Part shown: positions 36,135-46,004 of the stretch, one piece after another
How positions within the stretch are numbered: position 1 is the stretch's first letter
How the letters are laid out: every line of letters begins with the position of its first letter
From: Alkaliphilus serpentinus
GTDB lineage: Bacteria > Bacillota > Clostridia > Peptostreptococcales > Natronincolaceae
Direction: 5' to 3'
DNA: 64,000 bases
NCBI RefSeq assembly: GCF_009017255.1
Contig: NZ_WBZB01000016.1
Span: 1 to 64,000, forward strand
Translations under genes and position numbers: made by a program
The notes under the pieces: model-generated
What the model saw: the letters and a program-made list of their open reading frames with translations, nothing else
The model's database searches: none
Told to the model about the DNA's origin: nothing

Positions 36135-37234
36135 TTTTTGATAGCCCTCCTTTTCCTGATTAAATATGTAAAAAACAACAATAAGGGAAGAATCATTGAA
36201 AAGAAAATTGTGAGCCTGCCTACTTGATCTCCCATTTCTGCAACATCAACGGTGTTTTTAGGAATTAAAGAAATGGCAAAAACTATAGGAGATAGAATAT
36301 AAGCGTAAAGGCTGGTTTTATCATTTTTAAATACTGACTGTAAAAGGATATTAGCCGTCATATATTGTAGTGCTACTGTGGACAGAACCGTAAAGCTCCA
36401 AAAAACCGTAAAGAATATCTCCATTCGCTCAACTAATGGAAAATCAACGGCTCCTATATAGTTAATTGCAGGAAATAAAACCCTTTGGATTTCATCTGGC
36501 CCAAATAGAGCTATGTGAAAAAAGACTGTTCCTCCATAGAAGAGTGTAACCAATAACATGGATAACACAGAATATTTCAGTATCGGTTTCTTTTTGTTGG
36601 AAATATACGGATAGACAATCATCATGATCTCATAGCCTCCGAAGGCATAAAAGGAGGGTACTACTCCAGCCATAATATTTTTTATTCCACTGCCACCAAT
36701 GGGTTTGATGTAGACAAAATTCAGTTCCGTATAGCTTACGAAAACCAGTAGGGCAAAGGGAATTAGCATAAAGGCAATAACCTCATTAAAGCGAGCCAGA
36801 ACCGTTAAGCCTTTACGGGTCATATAAATAGTGGTGATCACTGTAATAGCACTGATTACATAAATGGGAGTTATTGGTAAAAACCAAGTGCCAATCATCT
36901 CAGATACAAATCGAATAATGGTTCCAGTGGCTAAGATGGAGTAGGCTATGAATCCAATTGTGATTGTATAGCCTACTGGCTTGCTTAATAGATGACATAC
37001 ATACTCTAAAAAGTTTAATTCTTTAAACTTGCTAATGGTGAACACCATTATTGCCATGATTATTGATATAAAGATACCGTTTACTAATACGGATATCCAA
37101 GCATCTTGTCTTGACACCGCAGCAACAATCCTAGATAAGCCTAAAATCCCTGTACCGATCATAATGCTAATTAAAATAATATAGGATTGAATTGGGGTTA
37201 TTTCACCATCCTTATATTTACCATACAAGACCAT
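36131..37234 (-). CDS. gerB: GerB-type germination permease
   Basis: 367 aa from the ATG at 37234, with AAGGAGAAG just upstream; the longer frame to 37300 lies inside gerA. About ten membrane segments, with the amino-acid permease-like opening GEITPIQSYIILISIMIGTGILGL in two blocks and MTRKGLTVLARFNEV. It is the ligand-binding membrane subunit of the receptor. Its start overlaps the gerA stop by one base. Confidence 0.92.
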   Translation of the reverse strand: MVLYGKYKDGEITPIQSYIILISIMIGTGILGLSRIVAAVSRQDAWISVLVNGIFISIIMAIMVFTISKFKELNFLEYVCHLLSKPVGYTITIGFIAYSILATGTIIRFVSEMIGTWFLPITPIYVISAITVITTIYMTRKGLTVLARFNEVIAFMLIPFALLVFVSYTELNFVYIKPIGGSGIKNIMAGVVPSFYAFGGYEIMMIVYPYISNKKKPILKYSVLSMLLVTLFYGGTVFFHIALFGPDEIQRVLFPAINYIGAVDFPLVERMEIFFTVFWSFTVLSTVALQYMTANILLQSVFKNDKTSLYAYILSPIVFAISLIPKNTVDVAEMGDQVGRLTIFFSMILPLLLFFTYLIRKRRAIKK

Positions 37235-38739
37235 CACTTCTCCTTTTTCCAACGTACATTGTTTTTTCTTGCAGTTTTGGGACGCTTCCACAACTTCCAC
37301 AGGGGTCTGCGTATAGCTGCATCGTTGAGGAGGTCGCTATCCAAAGGAGCCAAGGGAGATAAATAGGGATAACCAAAGGAATCTAAGCCACACATATGGA
37401 TGATAATCCAGGTCCATGTAATAGTAATCCCAAAGGCTCCAAATAGGGAGGCCATAATAATCATCGGAAAGCGAAGAAGTCTAATGGGGAAGGTGGTGCT
37501 GTAATGGGGCAAAACATAGCTGGCTATAGCAGTTATTGCTACTACAATAACCATAGTTGGACTGGCCATGTTAGCCCTTATGGCAGCCTCGCCAGTAACA
37601 ATAGCCCCTACAATCCCTATGGTTTGTCCGATTGTGCTTGGTAATCTTCCACTGGCTTCCCTCAAAAGCTCTATAGTTAATTCCATCAGCAAAGCTTCAA
37701 TAACAGGAGGAAAGGGAACCTTCACCCTATTTTGAGCTAGATCTACGATCATTCTAACGGGTACCATTTCATGATGGAAGGATATTAAAGCTACATAAAT
37801 GGCAGGTAAAGAAATGGCAATGATAAAGCCTATATGTCTAATTAATCTGGTTAGGTTCCCAAAGATTACCCTTTCATCATAGTCCTCAGGGGACTGGAAC
37901 AACTGAAAAAAATTAATGGGTAGAATTAAAGCCTGGGGAACTCCGTCCAGAAGTATTATGATCTTTCCTTCCATTAAGTTGGCGCAAGCCTTATCGGGAC
38001 GTTCAGTAAGCTGCATTTGGGGAAAGGGAGAATAGGTATATTTTTCAAGGAACTCCTCTATGTAGCCGCTGGAAAAAACTGAATCAATCTGGATTTCCTG
38101 TAATTTTTTTATAACCCTCGTCAATAAAACTTGGTTTACAATATCATCCATATATATTACAAAAAGAAAGGTATTTGATCTTGTACCAACATTCATCTCC
38201 TTGATCTTTAAGGCGGGATCCTTAATTTTTCTTCTTATCATGGCTGTGTTTTCTCTGATGCTTTCAGTAAAGCCCTCTCTAGGCCCCCTAGTTACATTCT
38301 CAACACTGGGTTCTTGAATACTTCTAGATGCCCAGCCCTTAGTGTCTAGATTTAAGGCTTCCTTGCTTCCGTGCAAAAATAGTACCGTATTTCCTGAAAA
38401 AATCTGCTGAAGGATATCACCAAAATTATCAATTTCCTCGATTTCATTAACATTTATAATTCTTTTAATATCCTCAATCGGATAGTCCTTTAAGATGCGA
38501 GGTTTTTTATTGGGAGGACTATAATTATTTAGGGGCTTTATAATGGCTTCGTTTATGTTTTTTGAGTCTACTAAACCATCGGTATATAAAATCATCATCC
38601 TTTGGGGTTTTATAGGACCATCCATAATGATTTCTCTAAAGATCACATCGGTGCAATCCTTTAAAATATTTTTAAGCTCCGTTATATTATGGTTTATATC
38701 CTTTGATAAGGGTTTTCTTTTTAAGTCATCAATAAGCAT
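37234..38739 (-). CDS. gerA: GerA-type germinant receptor subunit
   Basis: 501 aa, starting behind GGAGTGAG. A soluble N-terminal domain (about 1-290, with FLHGSKEALNLDTKGWASRSIQEPSVENV in two blocks and GPREGFTESIREN) is followed by a membrane domain with HEMVPVRMI and FPPVIEALLMELTIELLREA. These are hallmarks of the GerA family. It is the first gene of gerA-gerB-gerC, a standard spore germination operon. A forespore promoter is expected; I could not identify it securely. Confidence 0.93.
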   Translation of the reverse strand: MLIDDLKRKPLSKDINHNITELKNILKDCTDVIFREIIMDGPIKPQRMMILYTDGLVDSKNINEAIIKPLNNYSPPNKKPRILKDYPIEDIKRIINVNEIEEIDNFGDILQQIFSGNTVLFLHGSKEALNLDTKGWASRSIQEPSVENVTRGPREGFTESIRENTAMIRRKIKDPALKIKEMNVGTRSNTFLFVIYMDDIVNQVLLTRVIKKLQEIQIDSVFSSGYIEEFLEKYTYSPFPQMQLTERPDKACANLMEGKIIILLDGVPQALILPINFFQLFQSPEDYDERVIFGNLTRLIRHIGFIIAISLPAIYVALISFHHEMVPVRMIVDLAQNRVKVPFPPVIEALLMELTIELLREASGRLPSTIGQTIGIVGAIVTGEAAIRANMASPTMVIVVAITAIASYVLPHYSTTFPIRLLRFPMIIMASLFGAFGITITWTWIIIHMCGLDSFGYPYLSPLAPLDSDLLNDAAIRRPLWKLWKRPKTARKNNVRWKKEK

Positions 38740-38812
38740 ACTCTCACTCCGGTTAAGTTAATAGTATTAGTGTATATAATTTGGCTAGAAATATGTAACA
38801 TTACTATAAACA

Positions 38813-38838
38813 CAAAAAAAGCCCAACTTGGACTTTTT
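38813..38838 (-). terminator. terminator of the PgpA-like gene
   Basis: On the minus strand: AAAAAGTCC / GGGCTTTTT with loop AAGTT, then more T. It sits between the PgpA-like gene and gerA. Confidence 0.7.
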
Positions 38839-38904
38839 CCTGTATGTCAAGTTCCTAGCTAAGGGGCTGACATAAATTACAGATTCCCTTAATCAGCTTA
38901 TTTT

Positions 38905-38972
38905 GATTTTTCATTTTAATTTTTAATTTTTAACTATTACTTATTACATATTACTTATTCCTTTGCTATTAG
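38905..38972. repeat. degenerate heptamer tandem repeat
   Basis: Repeated 7-base units (ATTACTT and variants) with TTTTTAA units beside them, read on the plus strand. The complementary unit AAGTAAT recurs at 44893-44945. Confidence 0.6.
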
Positions 38973-39455
38973 TTATTCCCTCTTTATCTTATCATCCTCA
39001 GCAGCATGGGCCATTCTGGAGCAAGCGGCAGCAACGATACCTGCAATCAAATCATCCAAAAAGGTATTTACCTGACCACCTTTTTGATCATTGACAACAC
39101 CAATGATTCCTGGCTTTACCTTATCTAAATAACCAAAATTTGTGAAGCCTATAGAGCCGTAGATATTGGTTATACTTAAGGCTAAAATCTCATCTATTCC
39201 GTAGAGGGAATCATCATTTTTTAACACACTTAAAAGGGGCTCGTCAATTACATCTTTTTCTGCCAGCATATCCAAATGGATTCCTGTTAGAATAGCATTT
39301 TGAACCTCTCTTTTTTCAATAACCTTTTCTACATTTTCTAATGCACTTTCAAGGGTTACAGGTATATACTTTTTTTGAAGCTCATAAACCAGTTCTGCCA
39401 TATCTAATAGCTTAACCCCTCTTTTCTGCAGCATTGCAATCGTAATATCCTTCAT
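38973..39455 (-). CDS. phosphatidylglycerophosphatase A-like protein
   Basis: 160 aa. The C-terminal half NIYGSIGFTNFGYLDKVKPG and FLDDLIAGIVAAACSRMAHA matches the PgpA/YutG family of small phosphatases. The N-terminal helical part (MLQKRGVKLLDMAELVYEL) is shared with Firmicute members. Unlike enterobacterial PgpA it lacks strong membrane segments, so the exact substrate is uncertain. Confidence 0.85.
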   Translation of the reverse strand: MKDITIAMLQKRGVKLLDMAELVYELQKKYIPVTLESALENVEKVIEKREVQNAILTGIHLDMLAEKDVIDEPLLSVLKNDDSLYGIDEILALSITNIYGSIGFTNFGYLDKVKPGIIGVVNDQKGGQVNTFLDDLIAGIVAAACSRMAHAAEDDKIKRE

Positions 39456-39602
39456 TCAAGAACCTCCCCATAAAAGTATCTAATAAAATAATATACCACA
39501 TTTGTAATTGCCTATTCAAAAACATGGAATTTTTTAATAAAGGATTTTATCAGATATCAATTGTATGTTAGTATTATTATAGTATACTGAGGAGGTGTAG
39601 AT

Positions 39603-41228
39603 TTGATTACAAATAAAAAGGCCTTTATTAATGGTAAAATTTTAACCATGGACGAAAAACATCCAGAGGTAGAAGCAATGTTAGTGGAAGATGATAAAGT
39701 TAAGAAAATAGGTGGTAGTAAAGAAATTCTTTCTATTGCTGAAGATGCTGAAATCATAGATTTGATGGGTAAGAGAATACTTCCCGGAATGAATGATAGT
39801 CATATGCATTTATTGAGCTATGGATTATCAATAAAAAAAGTGGATTTAAGACAATGCAAAAGTCTACAGGATATAAGAGAAGAAATATTAGGGTATCTTG
39901 AAACTGAAGAAGAAAAATACTTTGGCGATTGGATTGTTGGTCATGGCTGGAATGAAGAGAACTTTTCCTTACCAGAATATCCTATTGCAGAGTTTTTAGA
40001 TGATATATGTAAGGATCGACCTATTTACATATCTAGGGCTTGTTACCATATGGCAGCAGTTAATCATAAAGCCCTACAGCTGGCAGGTATAGATAATACC
40101 ACCCAGAGTCCTGAGGGTGGAAAAATAGATAAGTATGAGGATGGAAAACCAACGGGTGTACTGAGGGAAAATGCTTTGCTCATGGCCTATAACCTAATTT
40201 CCATATCCGATGAGGTGGAAGTACTAAAAAAACTGATCTCAGATAGTGTGGAAGACGGGTTGAGGGTAGGTTTAACTTCTATTCAAAGCGACGATTTTGG
40301 CCATGTAAAGGATTATAACTGTGTGGTTGAAGCCTATAAATCTCTAGAAGAGGAAAATGCTTTAAATGTTAGAATAAACCTTCAAATGCTGGTGAACAAA
40401 AGTACTTTAGAGAAAATTATTGCTTCAAATATTAAAACAGGCACTGGTAGTGATTTACTAAAATATGGGCCCTTAAAGGTTTTAGCCGATGGATCTCTAG
40501 GAGGTAGGACAGCAGCCCTACAGGAGGCCTATGAGGACGATAAGGAAAACAATGGAATATTAATTCATAGTAGAAGTTATCTAAGGGACCTCTTACAAAC
40601 TGCAGCAGCTGCAGATATTCAGCTAGCTGTCCATGCCATAGGGGATAGAACCATGGTTGAGCTATTGGATTTATATGAGGAAATATATCTTCATGATGAC
40701 ACAAAAAGGCCAAGGCTCATACATTGCCAAATTACCAATAAAGAAATCCTTGAAAAAATGGCAAAGTTAAAGGTGATTGCTGATATCCAGCCCAGCTTTG
40801 TAATGACAGATATGAAGATGGTGGAAAATAGAGTAGGTAAGGAAAGGGCTAAGGATAGCTATATTTGGAAGAGTATGCTCAATCAGGGAGTAATGGTGGC
40901 TGGTAGCTCCGATGCACCAATAGAATCCTTTAATCCATTTTGGGGTATTTATGCTGCTGTAACCCGAAGAAACCTTGATGAAAAGCCTGAAGGAGGCTGG
41001 TATCCAGAGGAATGTCTTGCGATAATGGAAGCAATTAGGCTATATACTGTAGGCTCCAGCTATGCCACCTTTGAGGAGGAGATTAAGGGAAAGCTAAAGG
41101 AAGGCTATTTAGCAGATTTTATTGTCCTTGATAAAGATATTATGGAGATCAATCCTTTGGAAATTAAGGACTTAGAGGTGGAGGCTACCTATGTAGGAGG
41201 AGAATGTGTATATAAAATAGACCGTTGA
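39603..41228 (+). CDS. YtcJ-like amidohydrolase
   Basis: 541 aa from TTG behind GAGGAGGTG. Amidohydrolase-superfamily metal sites are visible: PGMNDSHMHLLSYG (HxH), VHAIGDRTM, HCQITN and GSSDAPIESFNPFWGIYAAVTR. The C-terminal beta segment LADFIVLDKDIM is typical of the COG1574 branch. The substrate is not predictable. Its last codons and stop lie within the left arm of a palindromic element (41220-41340), which may have replaced the original end. Confidence 0.88.
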   Translation: MITNKKAFINGKILTMDEKHPEVEAMLVEDDKVKKIGGSKEILSIAEDAEIIDLMGKRILPGMNDSHMHLLSYGLSIKKVDLRQCKSLQDIREEILGYLETEEEKYFGDWIVGHGWNEENFSLPEYPIAEFLDDICKDRPIYISRACYHMAAVNHKALQLAGIDNTTQSPEGGKIDKYEDGKPTGVLRENALLMAYNLISISDEVEVLKKLISDSVEDGLRVGLTSIQSDDFGHVKDYNCVVEAYKSLEEENALNVRINLQMLVNKSTLEKIIASNIKTGTGSDLLKYGPLKVLADGSLGGRTAALQEAYEDDKENNGILIHSRSYLRDLLQTAAAADIQLAVHAIGDRTMVELLDLYEEIYLHDDTKRPRLIHCQITNKEILEKMAKLKVIADIQPSFVMTDMKMVENRVGKERAKDSYIWKSMLNQGVMVAGSSDAPIESFNPFWGIYAAVTRRNLDEKPEGGWYPEECLAIMEAIRLYTVGSSYATFEEEIKGKLKEGYLADFIVLDKDIMEINPLEIKDLEVEATYVGGECVYKIDR

Positions 41229-41340
41229 AAAACCCTCATCTTCTTCGTTACTTCAAAAACCTAGCATCCTCACGTACTAATTATGTACGCTGCGGGGCTA
41301 GGTTTTCTTGCGCCTCGAATCTAAGAATTTTTGAACGGTC
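41220..41340. repeat. 121-bp palindromic (MITE- or REP-like) element
   Basis: Ends GACCGTTGAAAAA and TTTTTGAACGGTC are 13-bp inverted repeats with one mismatch. Inside, AAAACCTAGC (41256-41265) pairs with GCTAGGTTTT (41297-41306), and CGTAC with GTACG (41273-41289) forms the tip. There is no coding capacity. It overlaps the amidohydrolase stop at 41226-41228. I believe similar sequences occur in other Clostridia, but could not check. Confidence 0.75.
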
Positions 41341-41374
41341 TTACAGTAAGTTATCTAACACATATTTGGACCTT

Positions 41375-42586
41375 CTATTTTACATACTCATGCTTAAGCT
41401 TTATAACAGCTGCATCCATCAGCCCTTGAAGATTGGCTACATTGTCGCCTCCACCTTGGGCTGTAATGGGATTGCCTCCACCTTTGCCATCAATTAAACC
41501 AATAACCTCTTTAAAAAGCTTGCTTATATCAAGGGATAGGTCTTTTGAGCGGGTAAAAACTACCTGTGCTTTATCCCCCTTGGCAGCCAATAGAGCAACG
41601 GTATTAGGATATTGATTTAAGGCGGCAGCTAAGGTTTGAAGCTGCTTCATATCCTTATCCTCAAAGACCAAAGAAACTAAGGAAATTCCTTGATATTCCT
41701 CTGCCTCCCTATGATACTCCTTAACCTGATATTCCAGTAAAAGACGACTTTGTTGATTATACTTTTTATTTAAATCCCTGAGCTCTCTATAGATTCTTTC
41801 TGTACCTTCATAGGCCTCTACATCCTTAAGGGATAGAAGGGCAGATATAGAATTGATCTGCTGGTTTTTCCAAATGAAGTCCTTTAAAGCCCTCAAGCCA
41901 CATGCAAATTCTATACGAATATTACCCCTAACCTTCTCCCATTTCCTCACCTTAACCATCCCAACTTCACCAGTATAGGCAGGATGAGTACCGCCACAGG
42001 GGGAATAATCGTAATCCTTTATTTCAATTATTCGTATATCCTCATCGGTAGTTGGTTGTTTTCTTAAAGGAAGCTCTTTTAACCCTTCAACCGATGGGAA
42101 TAATGATTGAACTTTTAGGTTCTTATAAATTTGATTATTGGCCTCTAGCTCTACCTTCTGCAACTCTTCATCGGATATGGAATCCATGGTAAGGTCTATT
42201 GTAACTGTTTCTGTTCCTAGGTGGAAGCCAACGGTTTCTGCATTATGGTGTTTTTCAAACACAGAAGAAAGTATATGCTGACCTAGATGCTGCTGCATGA
42301 AATCAAAGCGTCTATCCCAGTCTATTCTACACTTCTGTATAGCACCTTTACCAGGATCCTGATCAACCACATGATATATAACTCCATCCTTAATAAATAC
42401 ATAGCTTACATAGCCATCACCTATATTTCCCTCATCCCAAGGTTGTCCACCCCCTTCAGGGTAAAAGCCTGTTTCATCTAAAACAACAAGAAATTTTCCC
42501 GGCCAGTTTTCGTTTTCCTCTACTGAAATAACTGAAGAGGTAAATGTAGAAAGGTAGGGATCTTCCCAAAAAAGTTTCTTAGTCAT
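41375..42586 (-). CDS. alanyl-tRNA editing protein (AlaX-L)
   Basis: 403 aa; ATG at 42586 behind GAGGTGATTT. Residues 1-240 are the AlaRS-type editing domain with metal motifs QQHLGQHIL (HxxxH) and CGGTHPA (CxxxH). GFYPEGGGQPWDEG is the usual N-terminal block. A coiled region and a DHHA1-like C-terminal part follow (GGGNPITAQGGG), which makes this the long form. It clears Ser or Gly wrongly attached to Ala-tRNA. Confidence 0.92.
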   Translation of the reverse strand: MTKKLFWEDPYLSTFTSSVISVEENENWPGKFLVVLDETGFYPEGGGQPWDEGNIGDGYVSYVFIKDGVIYHVVDQDPGKGAIQKCRIDWDRRFDFMQQHLGQHILSSVFEKHHNAETVGFHLGTETVTIDLTMDSISDEELQKVELEANNQIYKNLKVQSLFPSVEGLKELPLRKQPTTDEDIRIIEIKDYDYSPCGGTHPAYTGEVGMVKVRKWEKVRGNIRIEFACGLRALKDFIWKNQQINSISALLSLKDVEAYEGTERIYRELRDLNKKYNQQSRLLLEYQVKEYHREAEEYQGISLVSLVFEDKDMKQLQTLAAALNQYPNTVALLAAKGDKAQVVFTRSKDLSLDISKLFKEVIGLIDGKGGGNPITAQGGGDNVANLQGLMDAAVIKLKHEYVK

Positions 42587-42630
42587 CAAAAATCACCTCT
42601 GTTTTCATTAGTATAACTTTGATTATATCA

Positions 42631-43629
42631 TTAATTAGTAGTTTTTAACATATTTTCTAGGTTGCTTTTCGGTATGTATAGTATGTCTCCTAAGGAAGTC
42701 TTAAGCTTAAAATTATCATTTTTAATACCATAAAACTCATAAATATCATTTTCCATATCCTCTATAATAGCCACCTTATAGGGGAATATTGAGGCTGGAA
42801 TTTCTCCAATAATAAAGGTCTGATACTCCTCCTCCCATATATAGGTATTGGTAAAGGAATTGGATTCTGTGAGACTAAAGACTTCTTCCATAGGAAGATC
42901 CTCTGAAGTTGCAATATATTTTTTAAAGGTTGTAATGGTATTAACCTTCAATGGATAATTTAATGAAAAATCTATTACAGATTCTTCAATTACCTTAAAC
43001 CATTTATCCTTAGCACCATTGGGATTTATCCAGGATTCATTATAGATTTCCTCATAATAGAGGGTTTTTTGCCAAACTTCTTTGAAATCATCACCAATGT
43101 AATTATATACATCAACAAATTTTTCATAGAAAAATCCACCAAAGCTTTCATCCAGTATTTGATAGATTAACATCATATGATAATCCTTCTGTGGAAGGGG
43201 AATAAACTGGAGGGACTCCACCTTTACAAGGTTTTCAATATGATTAACATAAACATAGTGATTCAGATTTTTTTCAAATACTGCTGCTACTGCAAAGTCC
43301 TTTGTCAAATTTAAAACAACAATTAACTGGGGCTCTTCTTGAGGCATAATACTAGACTGGTAAACCAAAACCTCTATATAATCTATATATTCCAGCCATT
43401 GGAGATAACCAATAGATCTGAGAACTCTATCGGCAATCATGTTTTTGCTTGCTTTATCCTCCATATTTAATAGGTAGTCATCCAATAAGGTTTGTGTTAT
43501 CATATATTCTGGTGATGAATATTCCTTAAGTACCTTGATGTATTCTGTATCAGAATAAAAAATATTGTTTAAAATAAAGGAAAAGAAGGATAATAGTAAT
43601 AATAATAGTATAGTAATTATATTTTTCAA
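42631..43629 (-). CDS. uncharacterised signal-anchored protein
   Basis: 332 aa from a TTG at 43629, which has GAGGTG 7 bases upstream (a GTG at 43638 overlaps that site). One N-terminal hydrophobic segment (IITILLLLLLSFFSFILNNI) anchors or exports it; the rest is soluble and acidic, rich in Tyr and Ile. No motif recognised. It is 44 bases upstream of the AlaX gene and probably shares its transcript. Confidence 0.7.
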   Translation of the reverse strand: MKNIITILLLLLLSFFSFILNNIFYSDTEYIKVLKEYSSPEYMITQTLLDDYLLNMEDKASKNMIADRVLRSIGYLQWLEYIDYIEVLVYQSSIMPQEEPQLIVVLNLTKDFAVAAVFEKNLNHYVYVNHIENLVKVESLQFIPLPQKDYHMMLIYQILDESFGGFFYEKFVDVYNYIGDDFKEVWQKTLYYEEIYNESWINPNGAKDKWFKVIEESVIDFSLNYPLKVNTITTFKKYIATSEDLPMEEVFSLTESNSFTNTYIWEEEYQTFIIGEIPASIFPYKVAIIEDMENDIYEFYGIKNDNFKLKTSLGDILYIPKSNLENMLKTTN

Positions 43630-43724
43630 ATTAATCACCTCAATGAAATATATGATTGTAAATCATCAAATATGGATATGACATGAATATAAAATAAAGA
43701 AGTACTGGAAGAAGGGTTAAAATA

Positions 43725-44174
43725 ATGACATTGATTGCACAGAATGGTTTAGAATACACAGTAGATCTGATTTTTACGATCCCTATGGCAACAGATGAAT
43801 TTAAGGTGCTACAATTACTAATTGGGAATCTGGTGAAATATACTTATAAAATTAGTGATGAAGGGATCATTGTAATATATACTCTAAATGTCGATGCTGA
43901 AATAGCCAAAATGGGTAGGTTTAAGGATGTTCCTAGTGTTACTGAAATTAAAAAATATATGCCACTGGTGGTGGCCACTGACACCTTTATGAAAAGTGAT
44001 TTGGTATTTTCTAATGATGTTATAAATTATTATATAGATAAAGAAGCATTTAATGGAAAACTCATTTTGGATGAATTAAAACAAATACAAGAAAAACTAC
44101 AAAATACAGTAAAAAATCCTACAATAAAAATAACCAATTTAATACTAAATAAAAGAAAGAAACTTCATAAATAG
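43725..44174 (+). CDS. uncharacterised 149-aa protein
   Basis: ATG behind GAAGAAGGG. Soluble mixed alpha-beta protein ending in a basic tail (NLILNKRKKLHK). No family recognised. It is divergent from the anchored protein at 43629 and ends at a strong hairpin. Confidence 0.65.
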   Translation: MTLIAQNGLEYTVDLIFTIPMATDEFKVLQLLIGNLVKYTYKISDEGIIVIYTLNVDAEIAKMGRFKDVPSVTEIKKYMPLVVATDTFMKSDLVFSNDVINYYIDKEAFNGKLILDELKQIQEKLQNTVKNPTIKITNLILNKRKKLHK

Positions 44175-44182
44175 ACCATGAA

Positions 44183-44216
44183 TAAACCCGATTTAGAGTA
44201 CTCTAGATCGGGTTAT
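44183..44216. terminator. bidirectional terminator
   Basis: AACCCGATTTAGAG / CTCTAGATCGGGTT, one wobble pair, two-base centre. It lies between convergent genes ending at 44174 and 44234. Confidence 0.8.
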
Positions 44217-44233
44217 AAAATAATGATCAACAA

Positions 44234-44695
44234 TTACAGATTTTCCTCAATTAAAATATGTTCCCATTTATATTGTCTTGCCAAATTAATAGGTTCCATA
44301 TCCTCGGAGAATAGGTCTAAAGTATAGCAAAGACTTACTCTAACAATAATATCGGCTATGTTCTCACAATCGGAATCGCTTATACAACAATCTAGGTGAT
44401 CGCTGGTAAATTCAACAGCATGATCTATTGAAAAGGGCTTTGATATATTTAAACTGTCTAAAATATAATTTTTAATACTAGCATCCCCTTGGGAATTGTA
44501 TGTACCCATTGCTTTTATATAATCTGTAAAATAATTTCGGTCTATACTTTTTAATATTCGATTTTTATCCTTATAGGCAAGGTCTTTAATACCATTGTTA
44601 ATATGGGCAAACCAAAGAGAATGCCAATAGGCTTTTTTTCTTTCTCGATCCTTTTTCTTTTCAAGATGCTCAGCCATAGATAAGATTTTCGTCAA
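44234..44695 (-). CDS. uncharacterised 153-aa protein
   Basis: TTG start at 44695 with AGGGAGG 8 bases upstream. Helical, highly charged N-terminus (EKKKDRERKKAYWHSLWFAHI), then a cysteine-containing middle (DHLDCCISDSDCENIADII). No family recognised. Confidence 0.65.
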   Translation of the reverse strand: MTKILSMAEHLEKKKDRERKKAYWHSLWFAHINNGIKDLAYKDKNRILKSIDRNYFTDYIKAMGTYNSQGDASIKNYILDSLNISKPFSIDHAVEFTSDHLDCCISDSDCENIADIIVRVSLCYTLDLFSEDMEPINLARQYKWEHILIEENL

Positions 44696-45113
44696 GTTTT
44701 ATGCCTCCCTATACTTGTGACATTAAGCAATTTTACGTATAATATACATCGGAGAATAGATTTAATCAAATTGTCTATAGGTCATATAAATCTAAATTGA
44801 CGAAATAGCATTTGAATCTTCTGATTTTCAAGGTTTTTTATATGTATACATAAATTTACCTTTATAGATGAATGATGGTTTTTTATAGGGTGAAAGTAAT
44901 AAGTAATAAGTAATAGGTAATAGTTAAAAGTTAAAAGTGAAAATAAGCAGATAACCAAATCTCTGATTTGAGTTAGTCGCTTAGCTAGATATATGCTGCA
45001 AAACATCATCACCATTCAACATTTATCATTTATCATCCATATAAATATGCTTGATTATTATATTTAAATATTCAATATAAAATAATGATATACATAGGGA
45101 AAGGTGTGGTCAA
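44696..45113. other. intergenic region with heptamer array
   Basis: 418 bases without a supported gene. At 44893-44945 there is a run of AAGTAAT, AGGTAAT and AAGTTAA units. TATAAT-like sequence near 44740 may start the minus-strand gene. A short minus-strand frame here (44782-45015) has no ribosome site and spans the repeats, so it was left out. Confidence 0.5.
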
Positions 45114-45995
45114 ATGAATAGTCTAATAACGGAAAAAATCGTTACCTCTATCTATAAGAAAGGAAATATAGAAGAATTAGCCATATTAGAGGAGGAATTT
45201 TTTAAGGTCTGTAAAAATCACCAGTTGTTTATCGATTGGTTAGCTTACGATTATTTAGATAAAAACAAAGAACCCTTTAGTGAGGTTTATTATCCTATAG
45301 ATAAAGAGGCTATACCTAAGGAGGATGAGGAATATCTTAAAGCAGCATTAACCTCCTTTGTTGGGGTTTATGAGGTTGATAGATTCGAAGAAAATTATCT
45401 AATTCTTAAGGATGTCTTTACCAGATTTAAAATAAAGGTATCAAAGGATGAAATGGATGAGGAAATCGAAAAGTATGATATAGTTATTGGAAGGTTTATG
45501 AGGAGTCCCAATGGCAGACTGCTGGGATCAGCTGTGATATCTTTACCCTGTCAGTTTAAAACCATACTTGTAGGCCATATCGTTGAGGAATATGACAGAA
45601 AAAGAAATCTAGAGGCTTCTTTAACCTATGAAGAGTTCTTTAAAAAATATCCCTTAGTCCTTCTAAAAATCGTAACCAGTATTAGCTCCTACAAAAACCA
45701 AAGGGCAGATTTGACTGTTTATCAAAGTGTCTATGCCGTAAAGGACCATAAAAGGGTTAGAAGTCTTCTGAGGGATATGGATACCTCCCCAGAGATCAAC
45801 GGAAATGAAGAAATATTTAGCCTTTCTCATAAAGGTAGGGTAGTAGCAGAAATTGTCCTCAGTGAAAAAAACCTTGAGGTGGAATGTAAAAGCAGTTCAG
45901 AAAGACAAAAACTCAGGTCAACGTTAGAAGCCAAGCTGGGTAAGGATATATTACATATACGGGATGAAAACCTTACAATAGATGACATCCTATAA
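45114..45995 (+). CDS. uncharacterised 293-aa protein
   Basis: ATG behind GGAAAGGTG. Soluble, acidic. The segment CKNHQLFIDWLAYDYLD resembles a block found in some SEC-C-associated bacterial proteins, but no zinc motif is present. The C-terminus (VVAEIVLSEKNLEVECKSSSERQKL) looks like a small alpha-beta domain. Function unknown. Confidence 0.7.
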   Translation: MNSLITEKIVTSIYKKGNIEELAILEEEFFKVCKNHQLFIDWLAYDYLDKNKEPFSEVYYPIDKEAIPKEDEEYLKAALTSFVGVYEVDRFEENYLILKDVFTRFKIKVSKDEMDEEIEKYDIVIGRFMRSPNGRLLGSAVISLPCQFKTILVGHIVEEYDRKRNLEASLTYEEFFKKYPLVLLKIVTSISSYKNQRADLTVYQSVYAVKDHKRVRSLLRDMDTSPEINGNEEIFSLSHKGRVVAEIVLSEKNLEVECKSSSERQKLRSTLEAKLGKDILHIRDENLTIDDIL

Positions 45996-46004
45996 TTCCA
46001 AACT

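Noticed and set aside
44893-44945. CRISPR-like short repeats
   Set aside because: Units are seven bases with no spacers, and no cas genes occur in the window.
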